Notes: generated by a model from the sequence alone, not told the origin. DNA of 64,000 bases from Sandaracinaceae bacterium (GCA_040218145.1 JAVJQK010000033.1:186001-250000); one strand, 5' to 3'. Positions 25,347 to 36,180 are shown, counted from the first letter of the stretch. A program made the numbers and translations.

Positions 25347-27245
25347 ATGCAGCCTCCCGACATCGCGCTGACCATCGCCGAGAACGCAACCCTCGGCGTG
25401 GTCATGATGGACGCGCACCAGAAGTGCACGTACCTCAACGCCGCCGCCGAGAAGATGTTCGGCGTCACGCTCGCGGAGGTGCTCCGTCGCGACGAGCCGC
25501 TGCACGACATCATCCATCACACGCGGCCGGACGGGCGGCACTTCCCGATGGCGGAGTGCCCCATCGATCGCGCGCTCCCCGAGCGGGCGAACATGCAGGG
25601 CACGGACGTGTTCGTGCGGCCGGACGGTCACTTCTACCCGGTGGCCTACACCGCCAGCCCCATCCTCGAGGGCGGCAAGCCGGTCGGGACCATCATCGAG
25701 GTGCGCGACCTCAGCGACGAGCGCCGCGCGGAGGCCGAGCGGGAGCAGATCGAGGCGCGGTACCGGTTCCTGGCCGAGCAGCTCCCCGCGCACGTCTGGA
25801 CGTCGGACCCCGCGGGGAAGCTGGACTACGTGAGCGACCGGACCGCGGCGTACTTCGGCGTGACCGTGCCTCAGCTCCTGCTCGACGGCTGGCAGGGCGT
25901 GATCCACCCCGACGACCTCGCCGCCACGGTCGAGACCTGGACGCATTCACTCGAGACGGGGGCGCCCTACGAGGTCGAGTTCCGTCTGCGACGGGCGGAC
26001 GGGGTCTACCGGTGGCACCTCGCGCGGGCGAGCGCGCAGCGCGGTCCGGGCGGGCGGCTGCTGAAGTGGTTCGGGACGAACACGGACATCGAAGACCGCC
26101 GCCGCGTCGAGCGCGAGCGCGACGAGGCCTACCAGGCCGCCGAGCTCGAGCGGAACCGTCTCCAGAACCTGCTCATGCAGGCTCCCGCCGCGGTCGCCAT
26201 GTACCGCGGGCCCGAGCACCTCATCGCGATGTGCAACCCGATCTGGGAGCGCTTCACGGGGGCCGAGGACGCGCTCGGGCGGCCCTTCGACGAGGTCTTC
26301 CCGCAGCTCGTCGGCAGCGAGGCCCGACGCGCGCTCGACCGCGCCCGCGAGAGCGGCGAGGCGATCGTCGGCGAGGAGGTGCCCGTCGCGCTGGTGATCG
26401 AGGGTGAGCCTCGGGAGACCTTCTGGAACTTCGTCGTGCAACCCGTGCTGACGACGATGGGCGAAGTCGACGCGCTCCTCGCGCACGCGGTCGACGTGAG
26501 CGCGCAGGTGGCGGCGCGGCGCGAGATCGAGCGCCGCGCCGAGGAGCTGACGCGCCTCAGCGAGGAGCTCCGCCACACGAACGAGGAGCTCGACAAGTTC
26601 GCCTACGTCGCCTCCCACGACCTGAAGGCGCCGCTTCGCGGCATCTCCACCCTCGCCACCTTCATCGAGCAGGACTCCGTCGAGCAGCTGTCGGAGGCGT
26701 CGCGAGGGCACTTCGAGCTGCTCCGCGGGCGCGTGGAGCGCATGCAAGCCCTCATCGACGGCATCCTCGCGTACTCGCGGGCCACCCGCGAGCGAGGCGC
26801 GAGGACGACGCGCCGTGTGTCGCTCGCGGACCTGGCGCGCGAGGCGTTCGATCTCCTCGGCGCGCCGGAGGGCGTGGAGCTCGAGGTGGGCGAGCTGCCG
26901 ACGCTCGAGGCCGAGCCGGTCCTGCTCCAGCAGGTCTTCCTCAACCTGCTCAGCAACGCCGTCAAGCACGGCGGCGCGCACGTGCGCGTCGTGAGTCAGC
27001 CACGCGACGGAGTCGTGGAGGTCGGGGTGATCGACGACGGTCCGGGCATCGCGCCGGCTCACCACGAGCGCATCTGGGAGCTCTTCCAGACGCTCGATCG
27101 ACGCGAGGACGACCAGAGCACGGGGGTGGGTCTGCCCGTCGTGCGCAAGATCGTCGAGAGCCGCGGGGGGCGCGTGCGGGTCGAGTCGGACGAGGGCGAG
27201 GGCGCCGCCTTCTACTTCACCTGGCCGGCCAGGGCCGAGCCCTGA
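25347..27245 (+). CDS. PAS-domain sensor histidine kinase (soluble)
   Basis: 632 residues with no transmembrane helix. Three PAS-like regions are seen: about 8-125 (ALTIAENATLGVVMMD), 137-255 (YRFLAEQLPAHVWTSDPAGKLDYVSD with a PAC tail WFGTNTDIEDRR), and 275-385. A coiled linker (EELTRLSEELRHTNEELDKF) leads to the HisKA domain with H424 in ASHDLKAPLRG, and a HATPase with N box NLLSNAVKH, G1 DDGPGI and G2 GVGLPVV. The arrangement resembles phytochrome-like or bacteriophytochrome-associated kinases. There is no receiver domain or adjacent response regulator, so the partner is elsewhere. Confidence 0.92.
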   Translation: MQPPDIALTIAENATLGVVMMDAHQKCTYLNAAAEKMFGVTLAEVLRRDEPLHDIIHHTRPDGRHFPMAECPIDRALPERANMQGTDVFVRPDGHFYPVAYTASPILEGGKPVGTIIEVRDLSDERRAEAEREQIEARYRFLAEQLPAHVWTSDPAGKLDYVSDRTAAYFGVTVPQLLLDGWQGVIHPDDLAATVETWTHSLETGAPYEVEFRLRRADGVYRWHLARASAQRGPGGRLLKWFGTNTDIEDRRRVERERDEAYQAAELERNRLQNLLMQAPAAVAMYRGPEHLIAMCNPIWERFTGAEDALGRPFDEVFPQLVGSEARRALDRARESGEAIVGEEVPVALVIEGEPRETFWNFVVQPVLTTMGEVDALLAHAVDVSAQVAARREIERRAEELTRLSEELRHTNEELDKFAYVASHDLKAPLRGISTLATFIEQDSVEQLSEASRGHFELLRGRVERMQALIDGILAYSRATRERGARTTRRVSLADLAREAFDLLGAPEGVELEVGELPTLEAEPVLLQQVFLNLLSNAVKHGGAHVRVVSQPRDGVVEVGVIDDGPGIAPAHHERIWELFQTLDRREDDQSTGVGLPVVRKIVESRGGRVRVESDEGEGAAFYFTWPARAEP

Positions 27246-27260
27246 CGAGAGCCATCGACC

Positions 27261-28079
27261 TCACTCGCCGGGGACCAGCTCGAGCTGCTCCGGCTCGATC
27301 CCCATCGCGATCCGCACCGGCCGGAACGAGCGCCGGTGGATCGGGGTCACGCCGAGGCTCCGGAGCGCGTCCTGGTGCTCCTTGACCGGGTAGCCCTTGT
27401 GCTTCGCGAGGCCATAGCCGGGGTAGCGCGCGTCGAGCTCGACCATGAGATTGTCTCGATGCACCTTGGCCACGATCGAGGCGGCGGCGATCGAGAGGCT
27501 CTTCGCGTCGCCCTTGATGATGGGCGTCTGCGGCAGCCGCACCTCGTCGAGCCGCCGCGCGTCGATCAGCACGTGCTCGGGCGTGCGGGCCAGGCCCTCG
27601 AGGGCGCGGCGCATGCTCAGCAGGCCCGCGCGATAGACGTTGATGCGGTCGATCTCCTCGGGCTCGACCGCGCCGATCGCGAAGCACACCGCCTCGCGCC
27701 GGATCTCTTCCGCGAGCCGCTCGCGGGTGGGCGCGTCGAGCTTCTTGCTGTCGTCGACCCGCGCGAGCCGGAAGCCCTTCGGCAAGATGACCGCCGCCGA
27801 CACCACCGGCCCGGCGAGCGGGCTCATGCCCACCTCGTCGACCCCGGCCAGCAGCGTCAGCCCCTTCCGGTAGAGCGCGCGCTCGTAGCGGAGCATCTTG
27901 CGAAGGCGCTGCCCTTCGGCCCGGTTCTTCTTCCGGCGCCGCTCGACGGCGGCGAGGATGGCGCGGGCGCCGGCGCGACCGTCCTCCTCGAGCGCGGTCT
28001 GCAAGGACGCCGGCAGCGGTCGTCCCTCGACGACGTAGCGCTGCCGCAGCTCACTCAGGCTCTCCTGCACGGGCGGCAT
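27261..28079 (-). CDS. rnhB: Ribonuclease HII (variant with altered GRG motif)
   Basis: 272 residues; the start at ATG 28079 is preferred over one twelve codons upstream. The RNase HII core has the catalytic DE pair D81-E82 in GVDEVGMSPLAGPV, then VDDSKKLDAPTRERLAEEI, a third Asp in HVLIDARRL, and AAASIVAKVHRD. The enzyme cuts RNA-DNA hybrids and single ribonucleotides in DNA. Two oddities appear: an N-terminal helical extension of about 75 residues, and GMS where the ribonucleotide-recognising GRG tripeptide normally follows the DE pair. The rest of the family signature is intact. It converges on the PAS kinase gene with a 15-base gap. Confidence 0.9.
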   Translation of the reverse strand: MPPVQESLSELRQRYVVEGRPLPASLQTALEEDGRAGARAILAAVERRRKKNRAEGQRLRKMLRYERALYRKGLTLLAGVDEVGMSPLAGPVVSAAVILPKGFRLARVDDSKKLDAPTRERLAEEIRREAVCFAIGAVEPEEIDRINVYRAGLLSMRRALEGLARTPEHVLIDARRLDEVRLPQTPIIKGDAKSLSIAAASIVAKVHRDNLMVELDARYPGYGLAKHKGYPVKEHQDALRSLGVTPIHRRSFRPVRIAMGIEPEQLELVPGE

Positions 28080-28216
28080 ATAGCACCCCCGAGGCTCCAG
28101 AGGCCCGCGTGGCAAGGTGCCTCACTCGCGTTGAGCCCCGGAAGGAACCGAGATACGTTTGGCGACGACGTGTCTCAAATCGAGGCGCTGGCTGCCGTAT
28201 CCAAGCCGAGAGTCGA

Positions 28217-29800
<1,584 letters not shown>

Positions 29801-29838
29801 CCGCGCGTCGTCGTCGGCCGTGCTGCTATGGTCCCGCG

Positions 29839-32361
29839 ATGACGGCGACCCTGCAGGATCGGATCGGCGGCCCCTCGGACCCGGACGCGCTGCTCGAAGG
29901 CTTCCTCGGCTACGCGGAGGAGAAGGGCCTCTCGCTCTACCCCGCCCAGGAGGAGGCCATCCTGGAGCTCTTCGACGGCCGGAGCGTGATCCTCAACACG
30001 CCGACCGGCTCCGGGAAGTCGCTCGTCGCGACCGCGCTGGGCTTCAAGGCGCTCGCCGAGAAGAAGCGTTGCTTCTACACCGCGCCCATCAAGGCGCTCG
30101 TGAGCGAGAAGTTCTTCTCCGCGTGTCGCGACTTCGGCGCGGAGAACGTCGGCATGATGACGGGGGACGCGTCGATCAACCGCGACGCCGGGGTCATCTG
30201 CTGCACGGCGGAGATCCTCGCCAACATCGCGCTGCGCGAGATGGAGGAGGCGCGCGTCGACTACGTGGTGATGGACGAGTTCCACTACTACGCCGACCGC
30301 GACCGCGGCTGGGCGTGGCAGGTGCCGCTGCTCGTGCTCCCCAAGGCCACCCGCTTCTTGCTGATGAGCGCCACGCTCGGCGACACCACGCGCTTCGAGG
30401 ACGCGGTCGAGCAGCTGACCGAGGAGCCGCCCGCGCTGGTCAAGACCGCCGAGCGCCCGGTGCCGCTCGAGTTCAGCTACCGCGAGACCCCGATCCACGA
30501 GACCGTGCAGGAGCTCTACGAGGCCGGCCGAGCCCCGCTCTACATCGTGCACTTCACGCAGCGCAGCGCGGCGGAGGCGGCGCAGGCGCTGACGAGCATC
30601 GACTTCCTCAGCAAGGAGCAGAAGGAGGCGATCAAGGAGGCCCTCGTCGGCTTCCGCTTCGACACGCCCTTCGGCAAGGATCTGCGCCGCTGGGTCCGCC
30701 ACGGCATCGGGGTGCACCACGCGGGCATGCTCCCGAAGTACCGCCTGATGGTGGAGCGGCTCGCGCAGCAGGGGCTGCTGAAGATCATCTGCGGCACCGA
30801 CACGCTCGGCGTCGGGGTGAACATCCCCATCCGCACCGTGCTCTTCACCAAGCTCTGCAAGTACGACGGCCGCAAGACGGCGCTCTTGACGGTGCGCGAC
30901 TTCAAGCAGATCGCCGGGCGCGCCGGCCGCAAGGGCTTCGACGACGAGGGCTTCGTCGTCTGCCAGGCGCCCGAGCACCACATCGAGAACCTGAAGATCC
31001 GCGCGAAGATCGCCGGCGATCCGAAGAAGGCGAAGAAGTCGAAGTTCAAGAAGCCGCCCGACCGCGGCTACGCCCACTGGGACGAGGAGACCTTCCAGAA
31101 GCTCACCGAGAGCGACCCCGAGCGGCTCGAGTCGAGCTTCGAGGTCAGCCACGGCATGCTGCTCCAGGTCATGGACCGGCCGGACGGCGACGGCTGCCGA
31201 CGCATGAAGCAGCTCATCCGCGCGAGCCACGACCCGCCCCGGCTGAAGTTCCACCACGGCCGTCAGGCCATCCAGATGCTGCGCTCGCTCCTCGACGCGG
31301 GCGTGGTCGAGCTGACCAAGCAGGACGGCCGCGCCTTCGTCGACGTGCACGCGGACCTGCAGGAGGACTTCTCCCTCAACAGCACCCTGTCCCTCTACGT
31401 CGTCGAGGCGATCGAGGCGCTGGACGAGGAGAGCGAGAGCTACGCCTTCGACGCGATCAGCCTGGTGGAGGCGACGCTCGAGAGCCCGAACGCGGTCCTG
31501 ATGCGCCAGCTCGACAAGATCAAGGGCGACGCCATCGCGGCGATGAAGGCCGACGGCATCGAATACGACGAGCGCATGGCGAAGCTCGACGAGCTCGACA
31601 TCGACAAGCCGAACCTCGAGTTCATCCTCGGCACCTTCGAGGAGTGGCGAAAGCACCACCCCTGGATCGGCGGCGAGACGGTGCGCCCGAAGTCGATCGC
31701 GCGCGAGGTGCTCGAGAAGGGCATGGGCTTCCTCGACTACGTCAAGGAGTATGGCCTCTCTCGGAGCGAGGGCCTGCTGCTCCGCTACCTCTCGGACGCC
31801 TACAAGGCCATCACGCAGACCATCCCCGAGAACGCCAAGACCGACCACCTCTACGACCTGACGGACGAGCTCGGCGCGATCGTGCGCGAGGTGGACGCGA
31901 GCCTGATCGACGAGTGGGAGCGGCTCGGCAACCCCGAGAAGCTCGAGCAGCAGATCGAGGGCGAGGTCGACGAGGGCCCGGTCGACGTCACCGCCAACCG
32001 GCGCGGGTTCACCGCGATGGTGCGCAACACGATGGCGCGCCTGGTGCGTGCCTTCGCCCTGCGCCGCTGGGACGAGGCCGCGGAGCTGCTCGAGGGGGCC
32101 GAGAGCCCCTGGAAGCCGGAGCAGCTCGAGGAGGCGCTCGCGCCCTTCTTCGACGAGCACGGCGAGCTCCGCTTCGACCCGGCCGCGCGCAGCCCCAAGC
32201 ACACCCTGATCGAGGAGGCCGAGGGCGTCTGGCGGGTGCGCCAGGTCCTCGTCGATCCGGGCGAGCACCTGGACTGGTCCATCGCGGCGGACATCGACCT
32301 GGCGCGCGCCCGTGAGGAGGGCCGCCCCGTCCTCGAGCTGCGCTCGGTCGGGCCCTCCTGA
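29839..32361 (+). CDS. Ski2-like DEAD/DEAH-box helicase with DUF3516
   Basis: 840 residues. The helicase core holds Walker A TPTGSGKSL (K60), motif Ia APIKALVSEKF, motif II DEFH (D146), motif III SATLGD, and motif VI QIAGRAGRKGF. The DEFH box and the GVHHAGMLPKYR segment are typical of Ski2/Mtr4/HelY-type RNA helicases. The C-terminal half (about 400-835), with VSHGMLLQVMDRP and FLDYVKEYGLSRSEGLLLRYLSDAYKAI, matches the DUF3516 region found with such helicases in actinobacteria and myxobacteria. A role in RNA processing or turnover is likely. It follows the FHA kinase by 38 bases and may share its transcript. Confidence 0.9.
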   Translation: MTATLQDRIGGPSDPDALLEGFLGYAEEKGLSLYPAQEEAILELFDGRSVILNTPTGSGKSLVATALGFKALAEKKRCFYTAPIKALVSEKFFSACRDFGAENVGMMTGDASINRDAGVICCTAEILANIALREMEEARVDYVVMDEFHYYADRDRGWAWQVPLLVLPKATRFLLMSATLGDTTRFEDAVEQLTEEPPALVKTAERPVPLEFSYRETPIHETVQELYEAGRAPLYIVHFTQRSAAEAAQALTSIDFLSKEQKEAIKEALVGFRFDTPFGKDLRRWVRHGIGVHHAGMLPKYRLMVERLAQQGLLKIICGTDTLGVGVNIPIRTVLFTKLCKYDGRKTALLTVRDFKQIAGRAGRKGFDDEGFVVCQAPEHHIENLKIRAKIAGDPKKAKKSKFKKPPDRGYAHWDEETFQKLTESDPERLESSFEVSHGMLLQVMDRPDGDGCRRMKQLIRASHDPPRLKFHHGRQAIQMLRSLLDAGVVELTKQDGRAFVDVHADLQEDFSLNSTLSLYVVEAIEALDEESESYAFDAISLVEATLESPNAVLMRQLDKIKGDAIAAMKADGIEYDERMAKLDELDIDKPNLEFILGTFEEWRKHHPWIGGETVRPKSIAREVLEKGMGFLDYVKEYGLSRSEGLLLRYLSDAYKAITQTIPENAKTDHLYDLTDELGAIVREVDASLIDEWERLGNPEKLEQQIEGEVDEGPVDVTANRRGFTAMVRNTMARLVRAFALRRWDEAAELLEGAESPWKPEQLEEALAPFFDEHGELRFDPAARSPKHTLIEEAEGVWRVRQVLVDPGEHLDWSIAADIDLARAREEGRPVLELRSVGPS

Positions 32362-32452
32362 GGAGGTCGCGCGGCCGGCGTGGGGAGAATCCCCCATTGC
32401 CAGCTCGTGCCCTCCGAGGCAGCCTCCCGGAGGGTGCGGAACCAGGAGCGGC

Positions 32453-33133
32453 ATGCGCCAGATCGAGCTCTCGACCACTCACGACGACATCTCCGCCGGA
32501 CTCGACGCCCTCGCGCCGCACGTGAACCGTGACGGCGTCCGCGCGGTCGCGCAGGAGCAGGTGGACGAGGGGGAGTGGGTGCGCTTCCGCTGGACCCTCT
32601 CGGACGGCTCCCCGCTCTGGGAGGGCATCGGCCGCTGCGACTCCTGCAGCCCCGTCAACGGGTCCGGCTTCGCGCTGGAGCTCCGCGAGCTGACCCTCGA
32701 TCCGCGCAACGAGGCGGTGCACGAGCGCATCCTGCTCGTCGGGTTCGGAGGCCGCAGCACGGGCGAGCACCCCGCCGTCGAGACGCCCGATCGCATCCCG
32801 AGCGAGGCCCCGCCGCCGGGGCCCTCCCGCTACGCCGCACCGGGGGAGCGGAAGCCGGCCGCGTCGGCGAAGCTGGCCGCCCCGCTCCGTGGCGCGCTGC
32901 GCCCGAAGCCCCGCTCGGGCGACGGCTGGGGCACGGTCGGCAAGGCCCAACCCACGGAGGTGGCCGTGCCGGTGGAGCTCGTCGAGCGCGCCCAGCAGAT
33001 GGTCCGTCGCCTCAAGCTCGGCGCCCCCGCCCTCGCCCGCGGCCGCTGGGACGAGCAGCGCGTGCTCGAGGTCGCGCTGCGCATGGGGCTCGAGTCGCTC
33101 GAGGGCCTGCTCAAGACGCGCGACGAGCTCTGA
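32453..33133 (+). CDS. Hypothetical protein with possible PilZ-like domain
   Basis: 226 residues from ATG 32453, with CAGGAG six bases upstream. Residues 20-105 have the alternating strand pattern of the PilZ-like paralogous domain common in myxobacteria: VDEGEWVRFRWTLSDGSPLWEGIGRC, then FALELRELTLDPRNEAVHERIL. The canonical c-di-GMP motifs RxxxR and D/NxSxxG are not seen, so nucleotide binding is doubtful. A Pro/Ala-rich linker leads to a C-terminal helical piece (about 175-226). The domain call is tentative. Confidence 0.5.
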   Translation: MRQIELSTTHDDISAGLDALAPHVNRDGVRAVAQEQVDEGEWVRFRWTLSDGSPLWEGIGRCDSCSPVNGSGFALELRELTLDPRNEAVHERILLVGFGGRSTGEHPAVETPDRIPSEAPPPGPSRYAAPGERKPAASAKLAAPLRGALRPKPRSGDGWGTVGKAQPTEVAVPVELVERAQQMVRRLKLGAPALARGRWDEQRVLEVALRMGLESLEGLLKTRDEL

Positions 33134-33164
33134 GCCCAGGCCGCCGTGCTATGTCTCGACGGCG

Positions 33165-33929
33165 ATGAAGTTCGAGCAGCTCGACCGGCGGATGCGCGTC
33201 TTCGAGACCGCCCACGACCACTGCGTCCTGCCCGGCATCCACATGGTGGCGCGCATCGACGGGCGCTCGTTCTCGCACCTGACCCGCGAGGGGGGCGGCT
33301 TCGACGCGCCCTACGACGAGCGCTTCCGCGACGCGATGGTGAACACGCTCGAGCACCTCGTGACCGACTGCGGCTTCGCCGTGCTCTACGGCTACACCCA
33401 GAGCGACGAGCTGTCGCTCCTCTTCCGGCGCGAGGAGTCGATGTTCGGGCGCAAGCTCCGCAAGCTGCTCAGCGTGCTCGCGGGTGAGGCGAGCGCGAAG
33501 TTCGCCCTGACTCTCGGCCAGCACGCCGCGTTCGACGCCCGGATCTCGCAGCTCCCGCGGGACGAGGACGTGGTCGACTACTTCCGGTGGCGCCAGGAGG
33601 ACGCGCAGCGCAACGCGCTCAACGGGCACGCCTACTGGCTGCTCCGCCAGCAGGGGAAGGACGACCGCGCCGCGACCGTCGCGCTGAGCGGCGTCTCGGT
33701 GAAGGATCGCCAGGAGCTGCTCTTCCAGAACGGGATCAACTTCAACGACCTGCCGAGCTGGCAGAAGCGCGGCGTCGGCGTGCGCTGGGAGGACGTGCCC
33801 GTGACCGGCACCAACCCCAAGACGGGCGAGACCGTCGAGAGCACGCGCCGCCGCGCGGTGGTCGACTTCGAGCTGCCGATGAAGCGCGCCTACGAAGACC
33901 TGGTGCGCGACCTCGTCACGCGTCAGTGA
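33165..33929 (+). CDS. Thg1-like protein (TLP), 3'-5' nucleotide polymerase
   Basis: 254 residues with the tRNA(His) guanylyltransferase catalytic fold. Two-metal carboxylates are visible as D32 in ARIDGRSFSHL and D81-E82 in YTQSDELSLL. The eukaryotic HINNLYNT motif is replaced by ALNGHAYW, as expected for bacterial TLPs, which repair 5'-truncated tRNAs by templated 3'-5' addition and do not strictly add G-1. Myxococcus xanthus is one of the few bacteria known to have a TLP, which fits the host. The last 14 bases overlap the 3' end of the convergent PIN gene. Confidence 0.93.
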   Translation: MKFEQLDRRMRVFETAHDHCVLPGIHMVARIDGRSFSHLTREGGGFDAPYDERFRDAMVNTLEHLVTDCGFAVLYGYTQSDELSLLFRREESMFGRKLRKLLSVLAGEASAKFALTLGQHAAFDARISQLPRDEDVVDYFRWRQEDAQRNALNGHAYWLLRQQGKDDRAATVALSGVSVKDRQELLFQNGINFNDLPSWQKRGVGVRWEDVPVTGTNPKTGETVESTRRRAVVDFELPMKRAYEDLVRDLVTRQ

Positions 33930-34320
33930 GCTGCCCCAGCAGCGCCGCCGGCCGGGTCACCTCGACCGGGAGCGAGTCCGGGAAGTGCTTGGCGTTCCCG
34001 GTGACGATCACCGCGTCGGCCGCGCGGGCGACCTCCACGAACATGCGGTCGTCGTCGTCGATCATCTCTCCGTCCCAGGCGGGGACGGCGCCGAGCTCCC
34101 GACCTCGGCTCACCAGCTGCTCGAGCAGGCGCTCTCTGCGGGCCTCGGGCACGGCGCGAAACTTTCGACGCGCCACCACGCGCGCCCACTCGTGGTGGAT
34201 GCGCGCGTCGTAGACGACCTCCAGCTCTCGCGCCCAGATCGTCTCGAGCAGGCGATCGGGCACGCTCCCCGGCTTGAGCAGCGCGGAGACGAGCACGTTG
34301 GTGTCGATGACCAGCCGCAC
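33916..34320 (-). CDS. PIN-domain ribonuclease (VapC-like)
   Basis: 134 residues starting at GTG 34320, two bases after the stop of the upstream kinase gene. The PIN fold is clear: VIDTNVLVSALLKPG with the first acidic residue, a Glu-bearing helix IHHEWARVVARRKF, and the acidic cluster DDDDRMFVEVARAADAVIVTGN. PIN proteins of this COG1569-like type cleave structured RNA. There is no small antitoxin gene before it; the upstream partner is a histidine kinase, so this is an orphan PIN or its antitoxin is elsewhere. It converges on the Thg1-like gene. Confidence 0.85.
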   Translation of the reverse strand: MRLVIDTNVLVSALLKPGSVPDRLLETIWARELEVVYDARIHHEWARVVARRKFRAVPEARRERLLEQLVSRGRELGAVPAWDGEMIDDDDRMFVEVARAADAVIVTGNAKHFPDSLPVEVTRPAALLGQLTDA

Positions 34321-34322
34321 CC

Positions 34323-35804
34323 TCAGTCTCCTCGCGCGTGCGCGCGGGCGTCGAGGCAGTCGCGAACGAAGGCGGCGAGCGCGTCGGGGGTCCAGGGCTT
34401 GGGGAGGAGCGGCGCGTTCTGAGGCCGAGGCGAGGCGTAGCCGCTCATGAACACGATGGGCACCGACGCGTGCGCGCCCTCCTGCATCTGGCGCTGCAGC
34501 TCGCGCCCGCCCATGCCCGGCATCACCACGTCCGAGAGCACGAGGTCGACGTCGGGCTCGGCGTCGAGCACCTCGAGCGCCTCCGCGCCGCCAGGAGCCG
34601 TCAACACGACGTAACCAAAACGCTGTAGGCACCGGGAGGCGGTGAGCGAGAGCGCGGGATCATCCTCGACGATGAGGATCGTCTCGCCGTGACCGCGCAG
34701 ATCCTCCCGCGAAGGCTTGCGGAGCGTCGCCTCGGGCGCGGTCGCCTCGAGCGTGGGGAGCCACAGCTCCACCGTCGTGCCCTCGCCGAGCGCGGAGGCG
34801 ATCTCGACGCTGCCGTCGTGCTGCTGGATCAAGCCGTAGACCATCGGCAGGCCGAGCCCCGTCCCCTGCCCGGCCTCTTTGGTGGTGAAGAACGGCTCGA
34901 AGACCCGCTCCTGGGTCTCCGCCGACATGCCTCGCCCGTCGTCGACGACCTCGACGATCACGCCCTCCCTCGCGAGCCGGCTCCGGACCCGGATGCGGCC
35001 CTCGCCTTCGGTCGCGTCGCGCGCGTTCGACACGAGGTTGAGGAGCACCTGCTCGACGGCGACCGGGTCGGCGAGCACCTGCGCGTCTGTCGCCTGGAGC
35101 TCCACCTCGAGCGCGAGCGACTCCGGGAGCAGCCTCCGCAGGGTCGGGACGAAGCCCGAGATCGTCTCGTCGATGGCCAGCGGACGGCGCCGCAGCCCGC
35201 CGCGACGGCTGAAGCTCATCAAGCGGCGCACCAGGTCCGCGCCGCGCTGCGCCGCCGCCTCGATCTCGAGCAGCGCCTCGCGCGCCGCCTCGGGCGAGGC
35301 CTCCAGATCGAGCAGCGCCATGCTCGCGCCGCCGAGGATGATGGTCAGCAGGTTGTTGAAGTCGTGAGCGATGCCGCCGCTGAGCGTGCCGAGCGCCTGC
35401 ATCTTCTGCGACTGGCGCAGGCTCGCCTCGATCTGCCGCTGCTCGGTGACGTCGTGCCCGACCGAAATGCGCGAGCCGTTCGGGAGCTCGAAGTCGGCCC
35501 ACATCTGGACGTGGGTGGAGCCGTCCTTGGCCACCACCTTGTACTCGCGGAACTGCCCGTCCGCGCGCTCGATCGCCGCGAGGACCCGCGCCTGGTCTTT
35601 CGGGTCGGGATAGAGCGTGCCGAGCGGGTCCTCGAGCGCGTCGATCTCTTCGGCCGTCCAGCCGAGCCGCCGCTCGCACTCCCGGTTCCAGATCTCCAGC
35701 GTCCCGTCCGGCGCGAACGCGTCGATCATCACCGGCGCGTGCTCGAGGATGGTCCGGAAGCGCTCCTCGCTCTCGGTTCCCCCCTGCGGGTCTTCAGTCA
35801 CCAT
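34323..35804 (-). CDS. PAS hybrid histidine kinase with receiver domain
   Basis: 493 residues, soluble. A PAS domain (about 15-130: FRTILEHAPVMIDAFAPDGTLEIWN, tail GHDVTEQRQIEASLRQ) is followed by HisKA with H147 in SGGIAHDFNNLL, a HATPase (LVSNARDAT, DDGRGM, GTGLGLPMV), and a receiver with D425 in VLSDVVMPGMGG and a terminal Lys in LLPKPWTPDA. ATG 35804 (MVTEDPQGG) is the likely start, though one eleven codons upstream is possible. Its stop lies two bases before the PIN gene's GTG, suggesting one transcript. Confidence 0.92.
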   Translation of the reverse strand: MVTEDPQGGTESEERFRTILEHAPVMIDAFAPDGTLEIWNRECERRLGWTAEEIDALEDPLGTLYPDPKDQARVLAAIERADGQFREYKVVAKDGSTHVQMWADFELPNGSRISVGHDVTEQRQIEASLRQSQKMQALGTLSGGIAHDFNNLLTIILGGASMALLDLEASPEAAREALLEIEAAAQRGADLVRRLMSFSRRGGLRRRPLAIDETISGFVPTLRRLLPESLALEVELQATDAQVLADPVAVEQVLLNLVSNARDATEGEGRIRVRSRLAREGVIVEVVDDGRGMSAETQERVFEPFFTTKEAGQGTGLGLPMVYGLIQQHDGSVEIASALGEGTTVELWLPTLEATAPEATLRKPSREDLRGHGETILIVEDDPALSLTASRCLQRFGYVVLTAPGGAEALEVLDAEPDVDLVLSDVVMPGMGGRELQRQMQEGAHASVPIVFMSGYASPRPQNAPLLPKPWTPDALAAFVRDCLDARAHARGD

Positions 35805-35868
35805 CGGGAGAGTCGGAGAGGTCCGAGCCGGAAGCAAGCCCCTCGAATGGGCCCCGCATTCGGCGCAC

Positions 35869-36180
35869 TCATCCCTGTTCGATGAACGAATGGGTCGCGT
35901 CGACGTACGTCACCCGGAGCAGCGGCTCCTCGTCGTCGTCTCGCAGGAGCGCCGTCCACAACCCGCCCGAGCGCTCGAACCGAGCGGACATGGTCCCGAT
36001 GTGGCAAGCGTCCTCGCTCACCCAGTGCTCGGTGACGCCGGAGAAGCGGAGGCGAACGAGCGCTTCCCCGTAGTCCCTGAACGAGACGACGAGCGCGTCG
36101 CCGTCCCGACTCACCGCCTCGATCTGTCCGTCGGTGAAGATGAAGGAGCGCAGCGCGTGCTTGGGGGACCACCAGCTCAT
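35869..36180 (-). CDS. Small unknown protein, immunity-like pattern
   Basis: 103 residues. It has a strand-rich pattern, FIFTDGQIEAVSRDGDALVVSF, then ALVRLRFSGVTEHW, and ends in LLRVTYVDATHSFIEQG. This hydrophobic alternation with a central LRFSGV is common in small immunity-like proteins of polymorphic toxin loci, but no named family is recognised with certainty. Its ATG overlaps the stop of the HEAT-repeat gene (ATGA), so it is the last member of the minus-strand cluster. Confidence 0.6.
   Translation of the reverse strand: MSWWSPKHALRSFIFTDGQIEAVSRDGDALVVSFRDYGEALVRLRFSGVTEHWVSEDACHIGTMSARFERSGGLWTALLRDDDEEPLLRVTYVDATHSFIEQG

Noticed and set aside
32453-33133. Confident c-di-GMP PilZ receptor
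   Set aside because: The RxxxR and D/NxSxxG motifs are absent; only the strand pattern is PilZ-like.
33916-35804. PIN gene plus upstream gene as a VapBC toxin-antitoxin pair
   Set aside because: The upstream gene is a 493-residue histidine kinase, not a small antitoxin.
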